From: Heterodera schachtii
Lineage: Eukaryota > Nematoda > Chromadorea > Rhabditida > Heteroderidae
NCBI GenBank assembly: GCA_023374025.1
Contig: SIJG01000065.1
Location: 233,496-297,495 of the forward strand
Direction of reading: 5' to 3'
Length of the DNA: 64,000 nt
Both the position numbers and the translations under genes were made by a program. The notes under the pieces were generated by a model, which saw only the letters and a list, made by a program, of their open reading frames with translations, had not been told where the DNA came from and did no database searches. Below, in pieces: positions 34,301 through 46,300 of this stretch (position 1 is the stretch's first letter; every line of letters begins with the position of its first letter).

Positions 34301-37300
34301 ATTAAAATACGCGTTGTTACGGCCCGGAAAATGGGAGCCATTAGCCCTAAAAAATAAAAAATTAAATTAAAAATGCATTCTAGATCATGAAAAAGATTTG
34401 TTATTTTTTCCAAAAAAAACATTGAATTCCATTAAAAATCTCAAAATTTTTATTATTCGAAATTTTTCAAGAAAATTTTGCAAGACGTGAAAGTTTCTTT
34501 TATTTTTGTTTGTTTTTCTCCAACATGCTGAGGCCCTCGCGGCTGGGACCTTTTGCCATAGGTTCGACTCCCACCACGTGCTGTTGTCCTTTTTTGTTTT
34601 GTTTTTTTGTGCCTAACCGACCCCTTAAGCGCATGCCTATTTTTAGAAAATTAATTAAAATTTGTTCCATCCAATTTTCCTTGTCCAAAATTAAGTTAGA
34701 GGAACGGCGTCGCAACGAACTGGCCGACCAGTTGGCCAACGTGCAGCGCATGTTGGACGAGCAGCAACAGTGTGCGCAGCACCAGCGCAACGAGCACGAG
34801 CAGGACAAACAGGGCTGGACACAACAGCACAAGGAGCAAATGATCAGGTGAGAGAGGGAGAAAGAAAGATGGAGAGAGAGAGAGAGAGAGAGAAAAGCAG
34901 AGTGAGAGAGAACGAGTGAGGGAAATGCAAAAAGGGGAGAGTGAGGAAGAAAAGGAGAGGGAGTGAGATGAAAGAAAGAGAAAGTGAGGGAGAGAGTGAG
35001 GAAGAAAGAAGAAAGAGTGCGTAATGAAAGAGTGAGCGAAAAAGGAGAGATGAAATAGTGATAGAGAGAGGGAGAGAAAACGAGAGTAGAGAGATGAAAG
35101 AGGAGAGAGTAGGGAGAAAGAGAGAGCGGGAGAGAGAGTGAGAGAGATAAAAGGAGAAAGAGACAAAAATTTTTTTTTTCGGGTGCTTTTTAAAAAATTT
35201 TCATGTGTTTTGTTAGCATGGAGAAGCTGTGCAGCAGCCGGGTGAAGGCGATGGAGTCCGAGTGCGCGGATGTGCGAGCGGAGAATGAGCAGCTGCGGGC
35301 GGAGAACAACCGGCTGGGCCAGGAGTTGCAGTGCCAGCAGCGGATGAGCGCCCAAATTCAGGCAAATGTGCCAATTTTAACTCATAGAAGTTGGAAAATA
35401 AAATACAATTTCACAAAAAAAGACATCAAAGATTTTTTATACGAAAATTTCAAGAAATTTTTTTTTAATGTCTAGTGATTTTTTTTAATAAATGTTATGA
35501 TGAATTACAATTCTTTCGCTGATTTGGTATCATTGGATAGAGCAGGGTCGACTTCCATTGTGAATTTTTAATTTTACGGGCCGATAGTCGAAAAAAAAGA
35601 AGTTATGGGACCTCAAACATCGTAATTTTGACTGTATTTGCCGGGTGCACTTCATTTCCCCCCCCCCCCCCCCGAGAAATTTTTTTTAAAAAAATTTGCT
35701 AACTTAGAAATTTTTCAAGAAAAAAACTTAGAAAGTTTTTTCATAAGAAAATTTAAAAAAAAAAATTTTTGAGAAATTTTCAGCGATTTTTTGGAAAATT
35801 TTTTGAAAAAGCTTAGTAAATCACCATAAAAATTTCTAGAAAAAGAGCAAAATTGATGGCTCAGTTGGTTAAATTCGTATTTTTTGGCGGTCCGGGTTCA
35901 AACCCTAAATAAAAAAAACAAAAATTTCTAATAATAAATTGAAAAATTTTTTAATTTCGTGAGAGGGGGGAGGGAAATCCTCTCCATGAAACCTTTTGGT
36001 GGCATAATGGATCACTAATTGTGCCACATCATTTTTTCCAGGAAATTGTGCAGTTTGTCAGCGACGGCAAAGAGCGCCAGGAACTGTTGCAGGACTTGAC
36101 CACGCGGTTGGCCGGCGAGTTGGAGTGTTTCAAGCGGCAACAGCAGCAGCAGCAACAACTGTCCGCGACAACAACAGCAACGTCAACACCGCCGCTGCTA
36201 CAGTACCAGCAACAGTTGGCCAGCGGCGGCAACGGTAGGGGCAGCGAGGCGGCGGCCAACAGTTACGCTAACACGCCAGTCAGCGACAGGTCAGTGGTAG
36301 TGAGTGATACGGTCAAGGGCGTATCTAGGGGGGGGAAAGGGGGGGAATTCCCCCCCCCCCCCCGAAATGAAAATTTTTTAAAATTTTCCAGCAAATAATG
36401 GAAAAAATTTTCGAATTCCCCACCCCCAAACGAAAATCTAAAAATTTTATAGGCAATTTTCGTAACAAATAGCACTCAAATTTTGAAAATTTTTCCCGGC
36501 GGCGCCTATCGGCACCGCCGGACCTCCATTTTCCATTATTTTTACAAGTTTTTTGCCTTAAAACTGCCAAAAATGGATCATTTTTAGTGAAAAAAAGCTC
36601 TTCAGTTGGAGGAGCAAAAAAAAAAAAAAAAAAGTTCTTCAGGTCGGGTCCCCCCCCCCCCCGAAATTTTTTTCTAGATACGCCCCTGGATACGGTAACC
36701 AGCTACTAGTAACTAGGTCGCGTCATGGGACTGTCCCAGGATTTCGGCTTGGAAAGCAGGGGAACAACCCCCAAAAAATTAAAAATTAAAAAAAAAAGAG
36801 TTAGAAAATTTCAAGAAAAAATTCAAAAATTTTTTCATGAAATTTTCTTAAATTTCTTCGTTTTTTAAATTTTAGTTTTGAAAGTTTTTAAAAAATGTTT
36901 TGACTGGGGAAGGAACGTAGTACAACACCATTCAGTTTGGACGGTATCGCCTTTGAAATTTTTTTTGGAAAATTTGCCTAGACCAAATCCCGGAAAAACA
37001 TGAATTTATTAATCCCTAAATCCGCCGGTATGACTGCAGAAGTTTCCGAATCTTTTGTTTGGTATTCCAGCCCACTGCGCACCTGGGGCTCCCGTCGGAT
37101 GAACAAGCAGGCCAAGTACGGGCGGTTCGAGGCCCAGCAGCAGCTGGACGCGGAAATGCGCGCCAAGCGCCAGGCGCAAGACGAGCTGCGCGAGGCGCGC
37201 GAGCAGAAGGACCGGCTGGAGCGCGAGTTGGACGAGTGCAGGCGCAAGCTGCGCCAACAGCAGGAGGAAATGGAGCGCATGAACCAGGAGAACGCGTCGC

Positions 37301-40300
37301 TGTTGAGGTGCAGTTTGCTTGCTGCCGTTGGGGAATATTTGGAATGTTCGAGAATTCTCCCTTTTTTCTGTTGTTATAGCGTATGGTGGGTGGATTTTCT
37401 ACAGTAAACTTTAGCTTTTTTTTTGACACAATCGACAAAAGTGATCAGACAAAAATGCCAATTGCAAATTGAATTGATAGGCAAAGTTAGAATTGAGTGA
37501 ATTAATAATTTCTTTCCATTAAAAAGTTCGCAATTTGTCATGGGTTCGGATCTCCTTGACTGGTGGAGATTATTGTGTTGTTTTTTTTCTGAAATAAATT
37601 TCCCCCTGCACATTTTCCAGTGGGGTGCACTACGTTTCCCCCCCCCCCCCCCCCCCCCCGCCGTCCCCCCCCCCCCCAAAAATTTTTTTTAAAAAATTTG
37701 CTAACTTAGAAATTTTTCAAGAAAAAATCTTAGAAAGTTTTTTTACAAGAAAATTCTAAGAAAAATATTTTTTTGGGAAATTTTATGGTGAATTACTAAG
37801 ATTTTTCAAAAAATCGCTGAAAATTTCTCAAAAATTTTTTTTCTTAGATTTTTCTTGTAAAAAAAACTTTCTAAGATTTTTTTCTTGAAAAATTTCTAAG
37901 TTAGTATAATCATTTTTATTTTTTTATTGTCGCTCGAAAAACCGTTTTTGAGGGAGTTCGACAAATATATTGTTTTAAATTCGGTTGATCACTGCACTTC
38001 CTAAACGCACTGTTGTACCATTTCGCGCTTAAGGCAACAGCATTGGGCCATGCGTAACTGGGCACCACAGCGTGCAGATGGACCGGCAGCGACACTTTTT
38101 GACGCCGGCGGCGGCGCCCCGGTCACCGGCCAATCGACCGCGACGGGTGGCGGCATTGTTGTGCCCGGTCTGCTGGAAATGGCACAGCACCAGCACCGCT
38201 TCAACGCCAACCTGTTCAATCGGAGCTTTTCCTCCTCTTCTAATTCGGCGATGCCGTCATCGGCGGGGGCGGCGGCAATCGCTTCGCCTCCGTCCATCAC
38301 TTCGACGCCAACGACGGCGGCGCTCGCGGCGGCTTCTCTTCGCTCGCCGGCGGCCACCACATACAACAATGCGTCGTCATCGCTGGAGGAGTACGACAGC
38401 TCGCTGCTGCTGTACCATTCACGGTCGCCGGCACAAATGTGAGTGAATTGGATTTGGTGGGTTTTGGGGGATTTTTGGCTGAATTTTTTGGTGTTATATG
38501 CGTGTTGGGCTTTAATTTGAGTGACACCAAATATTTTTATGTATTTATTGTATGAGCGTTAAAATTATTTTATTGTAATTACATCTTTTTCATATGTTTC
38601 CACCGTATACTCTTTTTTGTGTCTGCCTTTCTAAATGTACTGTATATTTCATCATTAGGTAAATTAATTCTCTTTTATACCTCATTCCATTGTAACCTGC
38701 ATCTGCTGCCTGCTGACTGTGTTGTTTTTCAAAATCAAATCAATTCATTCATAATTTCTGTGTTGACTCCTTTTTGTCTCTATCAGTTTTTGTTACTTTT
38801 TTTTTATTTTGATAATTGTAAAATATAATCAAAATTTTCTATGCTTTAGAGGGTTGGACATTTTTTGCTTCCGGCAGCATGTGTTGCATTTATTGAACCC
38901 AATGCTGCAGTCATCATCAGCAGATGCTGTTTATCACTGATTTTGTATTTATTATTTCTTTTTTGTCGCATTTTTTATATGAATATATGTTCTTCCTTTT
39001 TTATTATATATGATGATAATGATCTTCTCTATTTTCTATACATCTGTTTTAAATGGAACAAAATTAAAAAAAAAATTGGGTTTCTAAATTTTTCAAGCAG
39101 CCTCGAAATTTGAGTTATTTTTGCTTGAATCTTGTTCCACCTTGCCCGGCTGATTGTGAGCACTTGTTTTTGTCTGTTTTTTAGGCTAATCTAGCACAAT
39201 TAGGCTGATTGTGAGCTGAGTTGGTGTTAAATTGAGTTGGATTGTTAAGCCCTCCTTTTTTGTTTACCCCAGTGCTTTTCCGCTCATTCTCGTCTCTTTT
39301 TTTCTATTAATATTACTGAATGCTTCTCGAATTGAAAACAAATAAATTGTTCCAACAGCAGATATGTAAAGCTATTTACATTATACTGAAAAATAAGTGC
39401 TGGCTGATTCCAGTAGGAGAAAATATTAAGGGAATCCGGCCTTTTAAAAAACTAAAATTTTTTATAATTTCATTACTTTTTTTTGCTCTCCTTTCCTTTT
39501 TAAAGAGAAAAACTTGGAATTTTCCAGCACCTTAAAATATCTATCCGATTTGCATTTAAATTCTATTATCATAAAAAAAAAATAAAGTTGGGCGAGGGGA
39601 ATGAATGCCCTCGGTTTGAGTATATTTTTGGGGTGGTTTTTTCCTATATTTTATTATCAAAAATTGTTTAAACTCATTAAATTATGGGCTCCCACCCCCA
39701 AGCAGGAATCAAAGCTTCACCACCGCATCAGTTGCAAGTCCGCCACCACCACCACCGCAACACCACCACCAGCAACAACAACAACAACAACAACAGCAGT
39801 TCCCGTTCCATCCACAATTTTACGAGAATGCCCGCTTCTACACTTCATACGGCACTCCGCCCGCGCCGACCACCGCTTCGTCCATTTTCCGCCCGCTTCC
39901 ATCATCAGCCAACCCGAAAAGCATCCAGTCGCTGAACAGCGCGTTCAACGGCGAGGGGCCATCATTTTGTGAATGCCAGCCTACGGGCACCCACCAAATG
40001 TGTGGTGTGCACATCGGTGCTGATCGGTGCAGACCGACAAGGTGTTTATTGTTGTTGGGTGATCAGGGTTCAGCTGCCCTGGCTACTGGGAATTTTGATA
40101 GATTTTGGCTCAAAATCAACAGTTTTGACTGATCAGAAATTACTAATCTATCAATTGGGCAATTTTGTTATTTATTTCTGGAACATCTGGACCATAGGTT
40201 GCTTCTAATGGGAGACAGGTGCCGATGGTTTGACCTAGCCTTCCTTCCCCTCCGGAACTTGATTTTTTTTTTTCCAAAAATAGTAAACTTTTCTTACGAA

Positions 40301-43300
40301 TTTTCGTCCTTTTTTTTTGAAAACTTGACCTCAAAATGGCAAAAATAGCCCTTTTTGGTGCAAAAAACGGCTAAAAATCCCTGCTTTTTGCTCTCCGGCG
40401 CTGAAATAAATTTAAAATAACACTGGAGAAATTGGTCCAAAGAGCAAAAAAAAAAGCTTTTTGGATTCCCGTCCCCTCCGAAATTTTTTTTCTGGCTACG
40501 GGATTGAAAATCAATCAAATGTTTCGTAGGAATGTTCTGCCAAGAGTGCCATGTGGCCTGCCATATTGGCTGTCTGAACAAAGTGCCAAAGGAGTGTCCG
40601 GTACCCAACGATTTGCGTCGCAGCGACGGCATTGACATGATGCGCGGCAACGGCACTGCCTATCAGGGGGCGGTCAAAACACCAAAAAATGGTGGCGTGA
40701 AGCGCGGTTGGCGCACAACGGTGAGAGAACGCAACGGAAAAATGCAAACAGCAAATTTTAAAAAGCGCCAAATCCCGGATTAGTGTTCATTACCGCTGTA
40801 AATACTGTAATTACCGGTCAATTTCCAAAATAAAATTCGGTAAATTTACCCTTTACTGGTCGATTTAAAATAACAATAATTACCGATTTTAACCGCTATC
40901 GGAAAATCGCATTTTGCCTAATTGACAAGTGGTCGTTAATTGATTTAAGACTAATTAACAAATTTCTTGCCAATACCGGTCCAGAATAAGCGCAAATTTC
41001 ACGCTCTATTCTTGAAGCTATCATTATCATAACAAATGGAATTTTGAAATCATTTGGTTCACTCTTTTTCTACAGTATGTGATTGTCTGCGACTTCAAGC
41101 TGTACCTGTACGACTGTCAAACGGACGGAAAGCATGGCAAAATTGTCAGCATTGATCCGCAGATCAGACAGGCGAGAAAAAGCCAAACGAATGCTTTATG
41201 GAGACCACCATTACAGTGTTACACTATATTATTTTGAAGGTACTGGACATGAAGGACCCAGATTTCCACGTGTCACCGGCAACCGAAAACGATGCCATCC
41301 ACGCGTCAAAGTCGGACTTGCCAAAGATTTTCAAAGTGGCATTCTCGCAGGTGCAGTTTTACATTGCTTTGCATTTTGAATCATATCGCATTTGTTTTTG
41401 CTATTTCTAAATGTTGTGCTAAAAATAAACCAATTTTATAAATTTTGCAAAAAAAATTAATTTAAAAAAAATTGTAAAATTTTTCTAGCGATTTTGCATT
41501 TCCATTAGTCACTGTGATTAATTTTTTGTTCGCAGGTGCACGACTTTCACACGTGCGTTGCCTTTCCCTCACAACCGGCAACAAATGCCGCTTCAACGGT
41601 TTCGCTTCCGTCTGATCAGCAGCAACAAATGACGGCAACAACTGCAACGGTGGACGAACGGTCAATGATGACGATCAGCTCGCGCTGCTCGTCCGGCTCG
41701 CAGAACAGCAGCAGCGTCAGCTGCAACAACGGCAGCGGTGTGCCGTCGTCCATGGCGGCAATGATCACCACCGCTGATCAGCAGCAACAGAACGCGTTGA
41801 TCTCACGCCAATACGCCCTGTTGATGGCCGACACGAAGGAGGTGTGTTGTTAACTGTTCTCGATGGACGAACATCAGGGATGACATTCCGCGAGGCCCAA
41901 ACATTTTTCGAATCAGGAATTTTTAAAATTTCGAAAAATCATAAAAAATTTTATTTTTAATAAGATAAATTTTACAATCTTAAAAAAATAAATGGTAAAA
42001 AATACAATGTGATTAATCAATTTATCAACATTTCTTCTTAAATATGGTTTCGAAAATTTTCTCGAAATCGGAATTCTGGTCCCAAAATAAATGGAAACCG
42101 GAAGTAGTAAATCCCTGCTATCCCTGTTGGACACCTATTTTTGGATGAACCTGATTGGGGACAGGACAAAATTTCGTCGCCGAATTTTGCCGGACGGAAT
42201 TTCGCCGAGACAAAATTTCGCCGCAAAAAAAAAGAAAAAATTAAACTTAGAAATTTTTAAGAAAAAATCATAAAATTTTTTATAAGAAAATTTCAAATTA
42301 AGAAAAAATTTTCAGCGATTTTTTTTGAAATTTATGATAAATTAGTAAGTTTTTCGAAAATTTTTTCAAAAAATTTCTTGAAATTTTCCAAATTAAAAAA
42401 AAAATTTGGCGAAATTATGTCCCGTTGAAATTTCGACGGCGAAATTTTGGGGTGCGCCCACCTGATTTTGGCCCAAAAATGGCTTAGACTTGGTAACCGC
42501 TAATTTCAACATCATTCATCATGAAACCTTTGCTGAATTTTAAAAATTCTCTTTGAAATTGCACAGGAAGCGGACAAATGGGTGATCGCGTTGACCGAGC
42601 TTCGCAATTTGTTCTACCGCTCCGGACTGCCGCGCAAGGACGCGTTTGTTGTGCGCGAGTTGTGCGACCATGCGGCGCTTGCCCAACTGCGAAGCGCACA
42701 GTGTGCCGCAATGATTGACCGTGGCCGCTTCGTGCTGGGCCTATCTGATCAGGGCCTGATAAGTGTGGAGTTGGACAAGGAGGTGATCGGGCGGGGCAGC
42801 AGAGAAAGGGACAAAAATGGAGAGAGAGAGGGAGGATGAGAGAGTAAGACATTGAGACAAAGCGAGAGAAGTGAGAGAGAAAGGGAGTACCGAAAGAGGA
42901 AGATGAGAGGGAAGACAGAGAAATAGAGATAGAAATTAAATCAAATCCATAAATTATATAAATTTAAGATTTACAATTTTATTACCCTCGCAGGTGATTA
43001 CACCGGTGGGCGGTGAGACGGAAAACAAAAAGCGCTATGTTGAACAAGTGGAATACGACTTGGAAGAGCAGGTGTGTGTTAATGCTGCTAATTACCTATC
43101 CTATTAATTTGCTCAACACACCCAGTAGGAACGCAGTTTCCGAATTTCTTTTTTCGGAATTTTGAACCCGCTAATGAGTTTTCTCTCTTAATTACCTCAT
43201 TACGCGAATTGCTTGATAGTAAATCATGTAAATTTATACATAAATTGGCAGTTGTTGATTGCGCTCGTCGGGGTCGGCAAGGAACGCCACGTACGACTGA

Positions 43301-46300
43301 TACCGATCGCTGCGCTGGACGGGCGTGACCTGAAGTGGATCAAAGTGGCCGAGACGCGGGGATGCCATTTGCTTTGTTGGGGTGGGTGTTGATTAATGCC
43401 AAGAAAATTGATCAAAATCATCTAATTATAAGCCGCATTGGAAAAGTGATGCTTTATTTTGACGATATTTCGTTTTTTAGATCACTCCTTGCTGGAATAT
43501 TTATAAAAAACACTAATACTAATTTTCCAGAAAAGAGGACTTAAGAAACTTTTTTTCTAAGCCAAAAAATTAAAAAAATTTCAAAAGCTAAAAAAACCCT
43601 CGAAATTATTAAAACCAAGAAAATCACTATTTTCTTTATCAAATTTAAAATTTCATAAATCTTTTTTAAAAATATTTATTATTTTCTTCCATGTCCGCGG
43701 GACTTTCTCACAAATTTTGAAAAGTTTAGCATTTTTCGCTGTCTCGAAAATTGCAAAAATCTAATTTCTAAATTAAATTTATGCCACGTAGGACGCGGCC
43801 ATTCGCCGAGCACCGCGCCGCACGGCGCACAGCCCGGCCAACACTACTTTGCCTGTGCCATCCTCAAAAGTGTGCTGGTGTTCCAAATCAATCGGAAAGA
43901 GCGACGGCACAAACCGCTGCGCGAGATGGCAATGCCGGGCCAACCGCAATGCTTGAAGATTGCCGGCGGGCGTCTGTTTGTCGGCTACCCGAGCAGCTTT
44001 CGGGTGTGGGATTTGCTGGACAACAGCCAAATTTGTACGTTACTGTGTTGTGTACTGTATGGTTGAAGAAGAAATACTACTATTGCTGGCATAATTCTGA
44101 TGAGAAACCCGAGAACCGACGAGTCTTTTCCAAATCCTGAGGACGATCTTCCAAGGACTGTCTCGGGCGTAGGGATTGGATTTTAGGGTGTTTATTATTT
44201 GCTTACCGTAGCTTTTGGCTTTCTATAGGCGTCTATACTACTAGAAGTGGATTGTCCCATCGTACCGTAACCTCAGTGCGCCCTATTTCATTACTGTGAT
44301 TTAAGTAATCCCCGTAATTAATGTTAATCACTAACTCCATTCCAGCGCTGGTAAACCTCGAGGATCAATCGCTGCAGTTTCTCAACCAGTCTTTGCACGA
44401 TGCTGAGATGGTAATTGCGGTGTACGGTGGACATGACGAGGGGGACTACGATGAAGCTGAACAACAACAGCACCAGCAGCAGCAGATGGCCAAGGAGTAC
44501 TTGCTCGTCTTCCAAAAGCTGGGCATTTACGTGGATGGCCAAGGTCAATCCGAACAGTGATGAACATGAAGCGGACTTATAAATTAATTTCAAAATTTTT
44601 CGAAAGCGTTAAAAAAATGAAAAACTCGTAGATTTTTGATCAAGAAATAAATTTTTGGGATTGTTTTCGAAAAAATAGTACCAATGCCCAAATTAAGCAT
44701 GAAAATTTGCGTCTATGAGCCTCAAACTAAGTTATTTTTAAAAACGCTATCTAGTAATTAGATGAACTGGGCGGCACATTTTGGTTCTTCATCCTTTTTC
44801 GGTTATTCGTTTTTAACTTTTCTACAGTATGCCATTTCCGGGAGACGGTCGGTCGTTTTCACCTGAAACTTGAAAATACTGAAATTTTGTAAAATTTGAG
44901 ATTTGTCATTTTTTTGAAATTTTCTCAGGAAATTTTAGTGAAATTAAAAATTATATATTGTTCACCACTTCCTTCCCAGGCCGTCGCTCTCGTGCCCACG
45001 AAATGATGTTCCCGTGCCGGCTGAGCGCGACCGGCAAATTCGCTTTTCGGCGCCCGTTTCTGCTTCATTTCTCTGAGCACCAAATTTGCGTGTTCAACAT
45101 CCACGCCGCCGAGTGGGTACAGACTGTGAACCTGCGCTCGGCACGGCCCCTGAACCGGTCCGGCCTGTTCACGCTTTGCCAAATGCTTGACCAGCCCCAT
45201 CTGGTGGTGCTGGGCATGCGCTCGCCATGTGAGTGTACAGTTCATTTTCATCCATGACATACTAATTAATTTTCTGATGATCCCTACAAAACAATACCGT
45301 ACCCCCTGCCACACAATACTATACATTCATTAATTGACTGACGCATACCTAAAACATCTTACACCCCGTAACACCGTACATTGTAGTTGCTGTATAAAAC
45401 CCCGAGATACACTGGCATTCATTAATTAGCCGACACTTTTCAAACAATACCGTACCCCTCGCCACAGTACTTTGACGGACCCACACCATAAAACACTCCG
45501 TACCGTATCCCTAGTCACCGTACATTCTAGTTAGGGAGTATAACATAGTGTAGAACCGGTATATTTGCATTATGTTTCATGCCTTAAATCTTATTTGTAA
45601 AACATTTAGCTGACGAGGAGCAACAGTTTTTGCCATCGCTTGTTGCGGAGGCCAATCGGCGCCAAAGTGGCGGCCCCACCGATGCCGGTACTGTTTTGCC
45701 ATCTCAACAGCTGAAGCGCCGCCGCAAATTTTCAATGCGCAACGCAAAGGACGAGCCAAAATCGTAATGCCGAAAACGGATTCTTCAACTATATTTACAT
45801 TGATCAATTTAATTTTTAGTCGAACTGATCGTCGTAGTCAGCTGCCGATCAGCGGACCGTCCAACTTCAAGCACATGGTGCACATGGGCCCCGGCAATGT
45901 GGTGGAGTTGCAGAATCTGTTGGACCTGAACACGGCCAAATCGCCGAGCGCGTCGCCCGGGGGCAGTGCGGGGAACACAGCGGAAAAAGTGTGTGCTGTT
46001 TTGTCCGAACAAAAAATTTGCCCCCGGTCTCGAGAAGTTGAAGCACCGATGCACGCAAAAGCATCACCGCAAAGAAAAAAAATATATAAAAATCTCTATT
46101 TTTAATCATGTAAAATCTTACTGAAAACAAATTTTCGAAAAAGAAAAAAACGAAAAAATCCCTTATAAATTTTTTTGTTCCCTGGAAATTTTCTTGAAGA
46201 ATTTTTTTTCGAATTTAGCAGTTCAACAAAAATTTTGATTTTTTAATAATTTTTAGCGGGAAAGTTTAAATGCATAGGAAGCAGACTTACAAGTACAAAA

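Larger units (their letters stand above)
31506..38438 (+). other. mrck-1: MRCK coiled-coil and low-complexity region (exons 9-17)
   Basis: Long heptad-rich stretches (exons 10-14 and 16; for example [13 protein letters not shown] and the [19 protein letters not shown] block) should form the dimeric stalk. [15 protein letters not shown] in exon 15 matches the conserved segment before the KIM-like region. Exons 9, 12, 15 and 17 carry nematode-specific Ala/Gln/Ser/Pro-rich inserts that explain the extra length. Confidence 0.85.

Noticed and set aside
34524..34600. tRNA gene near 34524-34600
   Set aside because: Only a B-box-like GGTTCGACTCC is present; no A box or cloverleaf.
41875..42126. Tenth hAT-like insertion with octamer
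   Set aside because: Tips are present, but the flanking octamers do not match, so it is listed only as a decayed element.
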